Below, piece after piece: positions 52,801 through 60,855 of a DNA stretch of 64,000 nt (its first letter is position 1; every line of letters begins with the position of its first letter). This DNA comes from CAUZIR01 sp965250195 (GTDB taxonomy: Bacteria > Chloroflexota > Dehalococcoidia > Lucifugimonadales > UBA2962): contig OZ252295.1 of the NCBI GenBank assembly GCA_965250195.1, positions 558,001 to 622,000 of the forward strand. The letters are read 5' to 3'. The position numbers were made by a program, and so were the translations under genes. The notes below the pieces were generated by a model. That model did not search any database. It worked only from the letters and a program-made list of their open reading frames with translations, and was not told the DNA's origin.

Positions 52801-55130
52801 ACGTCGGGGTGCCAGTACTGTCGTCCGCCGATTTGGCGGTCACCTCCACGTCTCCGAGTTCCGCGCTAGCGGGCGCACAGATCAAGTTTGAATATGACAT
52901 CTCCAACGCCGGTCCGTCGGCGGCACACAACGTGGTGCTCACCGACCAGTTGCCCACAGGGCTGGCATTCGTCACCGCCGAGGCCTCGCAGGGGACGTGC
53001 ACATACGATTCCGGTTTGCGCCGTCTGACTTGCGATCTCGGCACCATTGCCAACGCGGCCACCTCGACTGTCTCCCTGACCGTGACCGCCTCCGGTAGCC
53101 TCAACGGAAGCACGGTGAAAAACGACGCTTCGGTGGCGGCCAGCGAAGATGACTCCAAGGCGGCTAACGATTCGTCCTCCACTTCTGTGGAGATCACGGG
53201 CAACAGCGACGTTTCGGTCAGCATTTCGGACTCGTCGGACCCGGTGGAAGCGGGCACGCTCGTCACCTACACCGTGACGGTGCAAAACAACGGACCAACC
53301 ACCGCTACTGGAGTAACGCTGACGGACTCCATTCCGAGCGGGCTCCTCTTCTCATCGGTGAGTTCCGGTCAGGGAACGTGTTCCCAGGCCAGCGGAACAG
53401 TAACCTGCGACGTGGGCACTCTGAACTCCGGCTCCAAGGCCGAGGTCAAAATTCAGGCGAATGCGCTGGCTTCGGCGGACGATTCTAAGGTCGTCAATTC
53501 AACCTCGGTAACCAGTACCTCCTCTGACGCGAATTCGCTCAACAACACGGCCAGCGCGACGACGGTGGTCGGTGACTCGGTAGACCTAGAAGTCGTATCC
53601 GTCACCCACTCCCCGGCGCCGGCCGAAGTTGGCCGACTGGTCACTTTCGTCGGCGACGTGCAAAACAGCGGCTTGATCGAGGCGACGAACACCAAAGTCA
53701 CCGTGACGGTCCCATTCGGTAACGAGTTCTACAGCGCCTCCGCAACGGGTGGCTCGTGCGAGGTGCTCGTTCTCGGACTCGTCACCTGCGATCTCGGAAA
53801 CCTGCCTGCAGGGACGACCGGGATCACCGTCACGGTTCGGATGAGGCCTGCCGCTCAAGCCATAACCAAAGTCACGTTCACTATTCTCTCCGACGAGGAT
53901 GATCACGATCCCAACAACAACGTGGTCGCAGTGTTCTCTGGAGCCACGCAACGGATCGAGTTGACGCCCGCAGCGCCCGCAGCGCCGGGCGGCCTGGTCC
54001 CAATCGAGACGGAGGTGGGCTCGGTGGCTCTGGTGCTCCCTGGCGCCGCTGGCGCGGTTGAGTCCAGTGACGGCCTGGTACGTCTGGAACTGCCAGCAAA
54101 CGAAAGCACCGAACCCATAGTGGTCCGCCTGCAGGTCGTCCCTGCTTCGTCGGTTCCCGCCGAGTTGGCCGGTCTGATCACACGATACGCATTGATCGAG
54201 TTCTTCAATATTCTCGGCCTGCCGATAATCGACTACACGCTTAGCACAGCGGCGGAAACGACCTTCGTCATTACCAACGATGACCTGGCTGAGATGGGTG
54301 GCATCCAGGCCTTCACGCTGGAGCACGCCCGCGGAAACCTGGGCGTCTTGCGATACGACCAAACCGAGGGTCTCTGGGTAATTCAGGAAACCCAGGTCGG
54401 CACCAATCCGGAGACGCTGACCAGCGTGGTCCTCATCTTCGCCGGGACCAAGACGTACTACGCCATGGTGTGGAACCCGGAAGGATTGATCACCGAGCTT
54501 GAGCCCACTTCGACGCCGGAGCCCACACTGACGCCGGAGCCCACTTCGACTCCGGAGCCCACTCCGACGCCGGAGCCCACTTCGACTCCGCTGGCCACGC
54601 CGACGCCGGCGCCCACTTCGACGCCATTCCCGACGCCCGATGTCGGTCCCACTTCCACGCCGCTGCCGACGCCTGATGTCGGGCCCACGTCGACGCCGCT
54701 GCCTTCGCCGTTCGAAACGCCTGAGGCCCCCATTGTCCCGCCCGGCGCGGGATCCGGGCTACTTCCCGGGGGCTCCGCCTTCGAAGGCTCCGGCCCCAGA
54801 AGCCCGATATTCACGGTCGATGCCTGGAAAGAGCTGGGCAAGTGGCTCGGGCTCGTCGGCGGTATCACAGCCGCCCTCGGGGCGTCGGGTTATCTGCTGG
54901 TCACCAGAGGGGAGCGCTACGGCGGCGCCGTCGTGCTCGCGACCGGCCTGTTCATCATGGTCGTGGACAAATCCGCTCCCGTCGCGGCAAGTGCGGCGAA
55001 ACTACCCGCATCAGCGCTCGATGCCGTTCGAGTCAGTGGGATCCACGTGTTGATCTCGGTCCTGGACTTCGGGGAACAGTTGATCACCCGACCCGGTGCG
55101 ACGCTGGGTAGGTGGCTGCGGGTTCGATGA
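46830..55130 (+). CDS. Giant repetitive surface protein with sialidase-like, Ser/Asp-rich, DUF11 and anchor-U domains
   Basis: 2,766 codons from GTG 46830 (the frame is open from 46758). Order: BNR/sialidase-like propeller (YYKTTDGGDNWSGP; about 1-340), Ser/Asp-rich imperfect repeats (about 350-1370), three DUF11 domains (about 1440-1830), a choice-of-anchor U-like region (GDGNDDGVKDSQQSNVT...; about 1830-1990), three more DUF11 domains (about 2000-2370), a TPEPT-rich stalk (about 2550-2630) and C-terminal hydrophobic spans (VGGITAALGASGYLLV, VVLATGLFIMVVD). This fits a cell-wall or sheath adhesin standing off the membrane. Export needs the upstream signal segment, which a TAG cuts off. Confidence 0.8.
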   Translation: MVAYYKTTDGGDNWSGPTALSDPPAGSTINVTSVWYDRWTPGSVGTKIHIVVVGTNADMLEYNYLDTNGDSERSGGWVSVLDVKAFNTDSSPPSVTVATDGLVYALGVGADGTNDVKVYSSDDDGATWTDTSFSPFTENDSDIMQIVPLPGGDVLVLYQDISADDLLSARYSTGADTWGNTQTLNANFVEGANGYSQFNATVVSSTAAVYVAGVNDIETAGGDVEVYKYNESANTWAALTNPVTNSALLHDVAIGVDSDTDDLYIVYVEGTGGSTNILKTSSTDDGTSWVPTTQLNDVTSNVDVVHVDINASSGDRLYAVWWNQGLDDILGNTAFPVPVNLFEEDTETAAFAEILGINFPKSDTGSFAETLGTTVAGVKSDTSSLADAIALAVSKSLAETMGLTDSAAIGLVATDSASFADTLQNVLTASKTDSATFVDAVTRVLGLGDTEVLAFVENAVAAFLSTASDSQSFVDSVVWSIGASRSDAEAIVDSAIGAVAMSRSEAATLAESVAIGIPTSEAASLNDQALAAISSLITDGATLADAQTLAVGIPRSEALSMAESVATGLANSDSLSTLESVVSALSKVVADSTTVGETLGTALTMLQSESATFTESASSAFSLSRSDSTSLAETLLQTVGASRSDTATAVDAAVLQVQKIASDGVSVVEDLAVGIAVSDAQSLVDNALAALSLPRSDAEAFAEAAAIAVSISDSEVVSFVESAAVLWPVADSGSVAESTVAVLGLGRTESESLVDSITKVASMSRADIQSFVEEADIGFGRSESAGISELIAAVFGVTRSDSLGTLESIARQITSGRSDSLSFGEIIDSVLGRAPSDASSFVDAIVTAVGAGRTESPSIAEAIGLAVSSGLADGLSFGETVGIGRSVSDASSFVAAIGLGRTETASFVDAVAQSSAFARTDSSTFVDAVVAGLGTGRADSTSFAEVLAALLGTPRADSATFADSVAAAVGSVSSDSKSFSDTIAVVLGAVRADSGVFSEDSASAIGSGQSDTGTFADSVASTLGSSAGDSQAFVDSIATVLASLRADSGSFAETLAALIGSGRSDSATFSDLLVWTLGADATDSSSFADAIAAAIGTGRTESSSITEAVAVSVGMGLSEPLTVGEAIEFFFGLSDVESADSGSFAETIAAAIGVGRTDSQSFTETVAQISSFPRADSSTFVDTLVSGLSIGRSDSTTFFDALAATMGSSHTDLASVTDSIAATVGSTSSDTKNFSDAIAIVLGAVRTESGTFAEAAAAATGSARSDTATLSDLLAWTLGADATDSSSLAEAIAAAIGAGRTESSSITEAVAVSIGIGLSESLTVAEVIESVFALADVDRADSGSFAEIIASAIFSGRSEVVGLGEGSLADVSVGNVVSTVFTDDVQSGLGSAKVDSFGLSDFAAPGFPRTESLSPNESQRFTTSFGRGETQTIVDQLTTDVSKLSDVSVTISEGADPIFEGDDLTFTVVVDNEGPSLARDVVLVVTLPLFEQLQLVSQASDRGECVTSGAVVTCTLGNLDINDSSVSTYTLRATPGAAVRTVLTSVSVTHTFEESFSPNNIDFADTLIKERLLTDLSVTAAAVPNPVPAGGILAYAFTVTNLGPGRAENVPLALDLDSAVTIVSISPSQGSCDSNGNAITCNVGHLESGTAATVSVDAVPNVASGGSTITSTAVSQAPAEVFQLDTVTANNTSTVATSVVASADLSVSLAAPANGTVADREFQYQAVATNRGSSTSTAVSLQLVLADGLEFSTSTASQGNCSHASGTVTCDLGLISPLGDASVTVEALPTVTVPVGQTTTVTSTASISAPESDPDLSNNSATTTVEIFHDEDVDGVGDPIEDLAPNSGDGNDDGVKDSQQSNVTSLLNSVDDRYVTLESPETTQLASVEATGNPSVDDAPDESFPMGFFDFEIKDVGVGATSTVTLIFPEGTVTLTYWKYGPTTADPTDHWYEFPYDGTTGAVIDDNEVTLHFVDGLRGDDDLTANGKVIDVGVPVLSSADLAVTSTSPSSALAGAQIKFEYDISNAGPSAAHNVVLTDQLPTGLAFVTAEASQGTCTYDSGLRRLTCDLGTIANAATSTVSLTVTASGSLNGSTVKNDASVAASEDDSKAANDSSSTSVEITGNSDVSVSISDSSDPVEAGTLVTYTVTVQNNGPTTATGVTLTDSIPSGLLFSSVSSGQGTCSQASGTVTCDVGTLNSGSKAEVKIQANALASADDSKVVNSTSVTSTSSDANSLNNTASATTVVGDSVDLEVVSVTHSPAPAEVGRLVTFVGDVQNSGLIEATNTKVTVTVPFGNEFYSASATGGSCEVLVLGLVTCDLGNLPAGTTGITVTVRMRPAAQAITKVTFTILSDEDDHDPNNNVVAVFSGATQRIELTPAAPAAPGGLVPIETEVGSVALVLPGAAGAVESSDGLVRLELPANESTEPIVVRLQVVPASSVPAELAGLITRYALIEFFNILGLPIIDYTLSTAAETTFVITNDDLAEMGGIQAFTLEHARGNLGVLRYDQTEGLWVIQETQVGTNPETLTSVVLIFAGTKTYYAMVWNPEGLITELEPTSTPEPTLTPEPTSTPEPTPTPEPTSTPLATPTPAPTSTPFPTPDVGPTSTPLPTPDVGPTSTPLPSPFETPEAPIVPPGAGSGLLPGGSAFEGSGPRSPIFTVDAWKELGKWLGLVGGITAALGASGYLLVTRGERYGGAVVLATGLFIMVVDKSAPVAASAAKLPASALDAVRVSGIHVLISVLDFGEQLITRPGATLGRWLRVR
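47880..50880 (+). repeat. About 3 kb of tandem Ser/Asp-rich repeats within the giant gene
   Basis: The unit is roughly 18-22 residues of the form RTDSxSFADxIAxxxG (for example RADSATFADSVAAAVG). A higher-order 201-codon unit is visible: 50040 onward (DLLVWTLGADATDSSSFADA) recurs at 50643 onward (DLLAWTLGADATDSSSLAEA) at an offset of 603 bp. Short repeats of this kind form rod-like stalks and vary in number between strains. That last point is family knowledge, not shown here. Confidence 0.85.
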
Positions 55131-55198
55131 CCATCGAGATTCTCACCGGAGAACGAGTAACATTTGGTAACAACCGGTAGTGTAGGTATTAAGTAGCT

Positions 55199-55609
55199 AT
55201 GAAATTCCTCAAGACGTCAGCGGCCCGCGTACTCGTCGGCTCAAGGAAGACATATTCTTTGCCCTGCACGGTGTGCGGAACGGTCACAGACGGGACCAGC
55301 CGCAAGAAGTATTGCAGCGCCGCCTGCCGGGTCAAAGCAGCCCGGAACAGGAAAAAGGGCGTCCTGGGTACTTCGGAAGCCCCGTTCGCCGCAGATCGCG
55401 ACGACGCCCTGGCCCACCAGCACGTGCCAGAGAATCCGTCCGGACTTTCCCAGGCGTCGGCTCGCAGACTGTCAAAAGCTCGTGCGGTTGTGAAGGGCGA
55501 ATGCATCGTGTGCGGTAAGGGCTTCAAGGGGACCACCCGTCGCCGCTTCTGCTCCGCCAATTGCCGACTTACAAGCTTTCGGCTGGCCAGGAAGGCGTCG
55601 ATAGTCTAA
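55199..55609 (+). CDS. Protein with two zinc-finger-like CxxC/CxxxC motifs
   Basis: 136 residues containing two copies of one finger: CTVCGTVTDGTSRKKYCSAACR near residue 23 (CxxC...CSAAC) and CIVCGKGFKGTTRRRFCSANC near 102. A disordered linker joins them. Each resembles the treble-clef type found in small bacterial zinc proteins. The basic flanks suggest nucleic-acid binding. ATG 55199. It stands alone between the giant gene and the dehydrogenase, with a low-GC upstream region. Function unknown. Confidence 0.7.
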   Translation: MKFLKTSAARVLVGSRKTYSLPCTVCGTVTDGTSRKKYCSAACRVKAARNRKKGVLGTSEAPFAADRDDALAHQHVPENPSGLSQASARRLSKARAVVKGECIVCGKGFKGTTRRRFCSANCRLTSFRLARKASIV

Positions 55610-55649
55610 TCAACCCGACACTGGACCGCGCCTTTGTTATGCTTCCGCG

Positions 55650-56699
55650 ATGGACGGGCGAGATTTCAGGGTCGGGCTAACGAGCGACTTCGTGGGGGAA
55701 GACGGGAAGGTTCGCTACGGCGACGTTCGGCTCGACCTGCTGGATGACGCTCCGGGTCTGCGCTGGGAGTTCCTGGACGGCGACCTCGAGGAGATCGGGC
55801 CTGGGACCGCGGAGAATTTCGACGCACTGGTGGTGCTCGAACCTAGGGTCACGCGCCGTACCTTTTCAGGTGATTCGCGACTGTCCATAGTCTCTCGCTT
55901 CGGTGTGGGGTACGACTCGGTCGATCTCGACGCCTGTACGGACAACGGCGCGATAGTGTCGATCACACCTGACGCATCGCGCAGGCCGGTCTCGACGGTG
56001 GCTCTCATGCTGCTTCTGGCAACCGGTCACAAGCTGCTCATCAAGGACCGTCTAACCCGGGCGAATCGCTGGGACCTCAAGGGCGCGCACATGGGCTTCG
56101 GCGTTACCGGCCGCACCTTGGGGATCATTGGCCTGGGCAACATCGGCCGTGATCTCGCCCGCCTGGTAGCGCCCCTGGAGATGCAGGTGATCGCCGCCGA
56201 CCCGTTCGTCGAACGGTCGGTGGCTACTGATCTCGGGGTAGTGCTTGTCGATCTTGACGAACTGGTGGGTCGCTCCGATTTCGTTGTCGTAACCGCCGCA
56301 CTAACCGACGAAACGAGAGGACTCATTGGCGAGCAACAGCTCGCCGCCATGAAGCCTTCAGCGTTCCTCATTAACGTGGCCAGAGGGCCGATCGTCGATC
56401 AGGCCGCTCTGACTGCAGCGCTATCCCAAGGCAAGCTTGCCGGAGCCGGGCTGGACGTGTTCGAACGCGAGCCGCCCGACCCCGACGACCCCATCCTCAA
56501 ACTCGACAACGTAATTCTCGGACCGCACGGCCTGACCTGGACCGACGAGGCTTTCAGGCGCGTGGGGGAGGCGGCCATTTCGGCCGTGCTCGATGTCGCC
56601 GCCGGACGATTGCCGCCGGTAATCGTGAACCCCGCTGTCGCAGATAGCCCGGCGCTGGCCACCCGGCTGGCGGCATACAAGGGGGCAACACAGCCTTGA
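55650..56699 (+). CDS. D-isomer-specific 2-hydroxyacid dehydrogenase
   Basis: 349 residues. Rossmann NAD motif GIIGLGNIGRDLARLV near residue 155, INVARGPIVD with the catalytic Arg, DVFEREPPDPDDP with Glu, and NVILGPHGL with the active-site His, so all three catalytic residues are present. It resembles phosphoglycerate and hydroxypyruvate dehydrogenases. The downstream aldolase starts within its stop region (TTGA overlap), and an apionate-lactonase-like gene follows. The set therefore looks like one sugar-acid pathway in which this enzyme reduces or oxidises a 2-hydroxyacid. Confidence 0.85.
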   Translation: MDGRDFRVGLTSDFVGEDGKVRYGDVRLDLLDDAPGLRWEFLDGDLEEIGPGTAENFDALVVLEPRVTRRTFSGDSRLSIVSRFGVGYDSVDLDACTDNGAIVSITPDASRRPVSTVALMLLLATGHKLLIKDRLTRANRWDLKGAHMGFGVTGRTLGIIGLGNIGRDLARLVAPLEMQVIAADPFVERSVATDLGVVLVDLDELVGRSDFVVVTAALTDETRGLIGEQQLAAMKPSAFLINVARGPIVDQAALTAALSQGKLAGAGLDVFEREPPDPDDPILKLDNVILGPHGLTWTDEAFRRVGEAAISAVLDVAAGRLPPVIVNPAVADSPALATRLAAYKGATQP

Positions 56700-57472
56700 A
56701 ACCGAACAAGCTCAAATCGATCCTTGACGCCGGCCGGGTGCCCGTTGGAACGGTAGTGTTCGAGTTCGCCACCACCGGAATCGGCCAGATGGCCGAGAAC
56801 GCCGGCGCCGACTTCATCGTCTTTGAGATGGAACACTCCGGGTTCGGCTTCGAGACAGTCAAAACGTGCATCGCGGCCACCCGAGGGCTGGAAATCACGC
56901 CTATGGTCCGTGTACCAACTACCACGTACGAATACTGCGCCAAGGCCATGGATATCGGGGCGCAGGGCATTATCGGCCCGATGATCGAGACGAGGCAGGA
57001 CGCCGAGACCCTGGCCCGGTCGATCCGCTACCATCCGGAGGGTGTCCGGGGGGTGGCGTTAGGGATAGCGCACGACAACTACTCAACTGGGAACCCGGCG
57101 GACAAGATCGCGTTCGCCAACGCCAACGTCATGGCCAACGCCCTCATCGAGACGGCGACCGGGGTCCAGAACGCCGATGAGATCGTGTCCACCCCCGGCA
57201 TAGACACCGTTTGGATCGGGCAGTTCGACCTCACCACGTCGCTTGGCATTCCCGGCGACTTCGACCACCCCGATTTTCATAAAGCGGTCGAGACCGTAAT
57301 GGCGGCCTGCCGAAAACACGGGAAGGTGTGCGGAATGATGGTGCCCGACCCGGCCGAGACGCAGGCGGTCCTTGACGCTGGCTTCGGAGCGATCATGTAC
57401 TCGGGTGACGTGTGGCTTTACGCCCGCGCCCTGGGCGACGGTATCGCCGAGGTGCGTTCGCATCTCCCGTAG
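56696..57472 (+). CDS. HpcH/HpaI-family class II aldolase
   Basis: 258 residues of the PEP-mutase-like TIM barrel. GTVVFEFATTGIGQMAENAG opens the barrel, FIVFEMEHSGFG gives metal ligand residues, then MVRVPTTTYEYCAKAMDIGA and GIIGPMIETRQDAE. The C-terminal GIDTVWIGQFDLTTSLGIPG is the usual SxDLxxSLG-type loop. Members cleave 2-keto-4-hydroxy acids to pyruvate plus an aldehyde. TTG 56696 overlaps the dehydrogenase stop, so the two are co-translated. The substrate is inferred to be a product of the neighbouring lactonase pathway. Confidence 0.88.
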   Translation: MKPNKLKSILDAGRVPVGTVVFEFATTGIGQMAENAGADFIVFEMEHSGFGFETVKTCIAATRGLEITPMVRVPTTTYEYCAKAMDIGAQGIIGPMIETRQDAETLARSIRYHPEGVRGVALGIAHDNYSTGNPADKIAFANANVMANALIETATGVQNADEIVSTPGIDTVWIGQFDLTTSLGIPGDFDHPDFHKAVETVMAACRKHGKVCGMMVPDPAETQAVLDAGFGAIMYSGDVWLYARALGDGIAEVRSHLP

Positions 57473-57500
57473 CGCCGTAGGCGGGAATAGGGCCGACTGG

Positions 57501-59342
57501 GTGGCACTCAACGCCGGGCCACTCACCGCCTGGCTGGACGGCATCGACCTGCGATATATCCGCCTGGGCGACCGCGAGGTCGTCAGGCAAATCTATGTCG
57601 CTGTACGAGACGTGACCTGGGACAGCGTGCCGCCCACCGTCAGCGAAGTGTCGATAAACACCGGTCGATCTTCATTCGAGGTCACCTTCAAGGCAGACCA
57701 CCTCGGCGCCGAAGTCGACTTCTCCTGGTTGGGGCGAATTACAGGCGAAACTGATGGCTCCGTAACCTACGAGATGGACGGTATCGCCAACACGAACTTC
57801 ACTCGCAATCGCATCGGTATTTGCCTGCTCCACCCAGAACGGGAATGCGCCGGGTTACGTTGCACTGTGGAGCACGTAGACGGCTCGGTCGAACAAACCA
57901 GGTTCCCTCTGGAAATCTCGCCGCACCAGGCCTTCCGTGATCTGAGGGCGATTACCCATCGAGTGACCGACCGTGTATCGGCCACCGTCAGGCTGGACGG
58001 CGAGGTCTTCGAGACTGAGGATCAGAGAAATTGGACCGACGACTCGTTCAAGACGTACGGCACCCCGATGGATCTCCCTCGTCCGGTGGACGTCGAGGTA
58101 GGTACCCCAACCCGACAGACAGCGAGGATCGAGCTGGCCCAAGCCCCGACGGGCGGTCCGGTCACTGGCGTAGCCCCCCCGACGTCGCCCGTCCGACTGT
58201 TCCCGATGCCCGGAGCGAAGACGACGAGCGCACCGAGCATCGGCACCGGAGCGCCCACGGCTCCAGGCATCACAGCTCTCGGTGATCCGAGCCTGCGGCG
58301 CCTGGCGCCGTCACACGTCCGCGTCGATGTGTTCCCCGCAAAGCCAGGCTGGGAGGCCGACCTGGTAGCGGCAGCGGCCCTATCTCAGGACATAAGTGCC
58401 GGTCTGGAGTTGGCGCTGTACCTGTCTGACGATTTTGAGAAAGACATATCGGCCATAGGGGAGACGGTCGGAGCCGTCGCGGTGAAGTCCGTAACGGCAT
58501 TCGCCGCCGGGGCGCACGAGACGCCTGACGGGTACGCAGTCGAGGTGATGCCGGCCTTGAGGGATGCGTTTGAAGGCGTTTTGTGCGGCCTGGGTTCGGC
58601 GGCGGACTTTTGCCAGCTAAACCGGGGGCGGCCCTCGGCATCGGGCTCAGACTTCGTCACGTTTTCCATCAACCCTCAGGTCCATGCATTCGACGACTCT
58701 TCGATCATGGACACGCCGTCCGCCCAGGGCACTACGGTCCGTTCCGCCAAATCGCTGTACCCGCAGGCCGCCGTGCACGTTGGGCCGATATCGCTTTTGC
58801 CCCGGTTCAACGCCAACGTGCCTCCATCGACAATGGGGTTTCGGCCCGCGCCGAGCGACCCCCGTCAGGCGGGACTCTTCACCGCGGCCTGGGCGGCCGC
58901 AAGCTATAAGTACCTGGCCGAGGCGGGCGCGACATCACTGACCTACTTCGAGGCCATGGGTCCTGCCGGCCTCAAGCCATCGAGAGGTTCCGGAGTCTAC
59001 CCCGCGTACCATCTGATGCGCGAGGTGGCGACGTTGGCGAGCAACTCGATAACACCGATGAGCTCCGCATCTCCGAAAACGGCCAACGCCTTTCGCGTGA
59101 CGGCCGACGACGGGGTGCACACGGTGGCATTCTCCCAGACCGACGACACGACGGCCGTCAGAGTCGAAGGTATTGGAGCAAATATAACGGTGCGAGCACT
59201 GGGGCCCGACACGGTAGACGCGGCCTGCGCCGACCCGGAGCGGTTTTGGCGGAGCGGAGAGCCGGGCATCATCAGCGACAATGCGTTGGAGACCGAGCTG
59301 GCTCCTTACAGCTTGCTGTTTATCCACCAATCCCAATCTTGA
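57501..59342 (+). CDS. D-apionate lactonase-like protein
   Basis: 613 residues from GTG 57501, 28 bases after the aldolase stop. Motif EDQRNWTDDSFKTYGTPMDL is a signature of D-apionate lactonase (ApnL)-type proteins, which open the lactone of oxidised apiose, a plant cell-wall sugar. Other parts are an N-terminal beta domain (LDGIDLRYIRLGDREVVRQI) and a C-terminal barrel (YKYLAEAGATSLTYFEAMGP). Full length for the family. The frame upstream of 57501 overlaps the aldolase and is not coding. With the dehydrogenase and aldolase it suggests use of branched-sugar acids. Confidence 0.75.
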   Translation: MALNAGPLTAWLDGIDLRYIRLGDREVVRQIYVAVRDVTWDSVPPTVSEVSINTGRSSFEVTFKADHLGAEVDFSWLGRITGETDGSVTYEMDGIANTNFTRNRIGICLLHPERECAGLRCTVEHVDGSVEQTRFPLEISPHQAFRDLRAITHRVTDRVSATVRLDGEVFETEDQRNWTDDSFKTYGTPMDLPRPVDVEVGTPTRQTARIELAQAPTGGPVTGVAPPTSPVRLFPMPGAKTTSAPSIGTGAPTAPGITALGDPSLRRLAPSHVRVDVFPAKPGWEADLVAAAALSQDISAGLELALYLSDDFEKDISAIGETVGAVAVKSVTAFAAGAHETPDGYAVEVMPALRDAFEGVLCGLGSAADFCQLNRGRPSASGSDFVTFSINPQVHAFDDSSIMDTPSAQGTTVRSAKSLYPQAAVHVGPISLLPRFNANVPPSTMGFRPAPSDPRQAGLFTAAWAAASYKYLAEAGATSLTYFEAMGPAGLKPSRGSGVYPAYHLMREVATLASNSITPMSSASPKTANAFRVTADDGVHTVAFSQTDDTTAVRVEGIGANITVRALGPDTVDAACADPERFWRSGEPGIISDNALETELAPYSLLFIHQSQS

Positions 59343-59493
59343 AACCGGTCGGCACCAATTGGCCGCCCTGTTATAGTGGAAATCTAAGTTAGCGGACACA
59401 GGGTCCGCATTATCCCCGGCGGTCCGCCCGCCACATCGTGTTTCATCTGGCTGAGAGTGTAACTTGGCTTAGTGGAGCCAAGGAGAACCCTCA

Positions 59494-60849
59494 CTGAACT
59501 TCGAAGAACTGAACCTAGACCGACGTGTGCTTGCCGGCGTGGATGCCGCAGGCTACAACTCCCCCACCCCGATACAGGAGCAAGCGATTCCGATCGCCCT
59601 CGAAGGCGGCGACGTCTTGGGGCTGGCCCAGACCGGGACCGGCAAGACCGCCAGCTTTATGCTCCCGATCCTCCAACGCCTGATTACGGGTCCCAGAGGC
59701 CGAATTCGCGCACTGATCGTCGCTCCTACCAGAGAACTCGCCGAGCAGATTCACCAGAACGCCCGCGAACTCGGGAAGAACACGGCGATACGTAGCCTGA
59801 GCATCTACGGCGGCGTGAGTAAACTGCCCCAGGCCAAGGCCCTCCGGCGCGGCGCGGACATCGTCGTCGCCTGTCCGGGCCGGCTGCTGGACCATATCGG
59901 CGACGGTGCCATCGACCTGTCCGGCGTGGAGATATTGGTGCTGGACGAGGCCGACACCATGTGCGACATGGGCTTCCTGCCCGACATCAAGCGCATCATC
60001 AGCCACCTGCCAAAGCAGCGCCAGACGCTGTTTTTCGCCGCCACCATGCCGCCAGAGATTCGCAGGCTTTCGGACGACATCCTTAGCGACCCGACCATCG
60101 TGCAGATCGGCATGATCGCCCCGGCAAAAACGGTCTCGCACGCCCTGTACCCGGTGACGGACAAGCTGAAAAAGAAGCTGCTCTTGGAGCTCTTGCAGCG
60201 GACCCCCACGAGCCGGCTGATCATTTTCACTCGCACCAAGGCCCGGGCCAAGAGGCTGGCGGGAGACCTGGAAAACGTCAACTACCGGGTCGCCGCCATG
60301 CAGGGCAACCTGTCTCAAAACAAGCGTCAAAGGGCGATAGACGGGTTCCGTGACGGGAAATTCGACGTCCTCGTCGCCACCGATCTCGCGTCACGCGGCA
60401 TCGATGTGTCGCTCGTGTCTCACGTCATCAATTTCGACATGCCGAACACGGTGGACGCTTACATTCACCGCATTGGGCGCACCGGCCGAATGGAAAACAG
60501 CGGCGAGGCATTCACGTTCATGCTGCCCGAGGACGAGCTGATGGTGCGCAAAATCGAGTCCGTGCTAGGTATGCGGATCGAACGGCGCCGTCTGGAGGGT
60601 TTCGAGTACGGTGGTTTTTCGCCCCATCCCCAGGCCCAGGCCACCCAACACCAGCCCCGTCGCAAGGGGCCCGGTGGGCCGCAGCGAAGGGCGGGCGCCA
60701 GGCGTCACCAGGGGCAAAATGGGCGCGCGGCCCCGAGGTCAGCATCGGACCAGCCCAAGCAGACCGGTCAGGGCGGCCCTGCTCGCCCTCCCCGGCGCGG
60801 AACCCGCAATCGCCGGGGACCGGCGCTAGCGGGTGGACGCTCTCGTTAA
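59494..60849 (+). CDS. DEAD-box ATP-dependent RNA helicase (RhlE/CsdA-like)
   Basis: 451 residues with all helicase motifs: Q motif (PTPIQEQAIP), I (AQTGTGKTA), Ia (APTRELAEQ), II (LDEADTM), III (FFAATMP) and VI (HRIGRTGR). A basic, RGG-like tail of about 80 residues follows (RRGTRNRRGP). The start seems to be CTG 59494 (NFEELNLDRRVLAG follows, as in RhlE proteins), with AAGGAG 8 bases upstream. GTG 59527 is the first standard start but cuts into the Q-motif leader. A TATAGT box at about 59373 may be the -10. The 150-base leader is typical of cold-induced helicase genes. Confidence 0.9.
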   Translation: MNFEELNLDRRVLAGVDAAGYNSPTPIQEQAIPIALEGGDVLGLAQTGTGKTASFMLPILQRLITGPRGRIRALIVAPTRELAEQIHQNARELGKNTAIRSLSIYGGVSKLPQAKALRRGADIVVACPGRLLDHIGDGAIDLSGVEILVLDEADTMCDMGFLPDIKRIISHLPKQRQTLFFAATMPPEIRRLSDDILSDPTIVQIGMIAPAKTVSHALYPVTDKLKKKLLLELLQRTPTSRLIIFTRTKARAKRLAGDLENVNYRVAAMQGNLSQNKRQRAIDGFRDGKFDVLVATDLASRGIDVSLVSHVINFDMPNTVDAYIHRIGRTGRMENSGEAFTFMLPEDELMVRKIESVLGMRIERRRLEGFEYGGFSPHPQAQATQHQPRRKGPGGPQRRAGARRHQGQNGRAAPRSASDQPKQTGQGGPARPPRRGTRNRRGPALAGGRSR

Positions 60850-60855
60850 AAGCAC

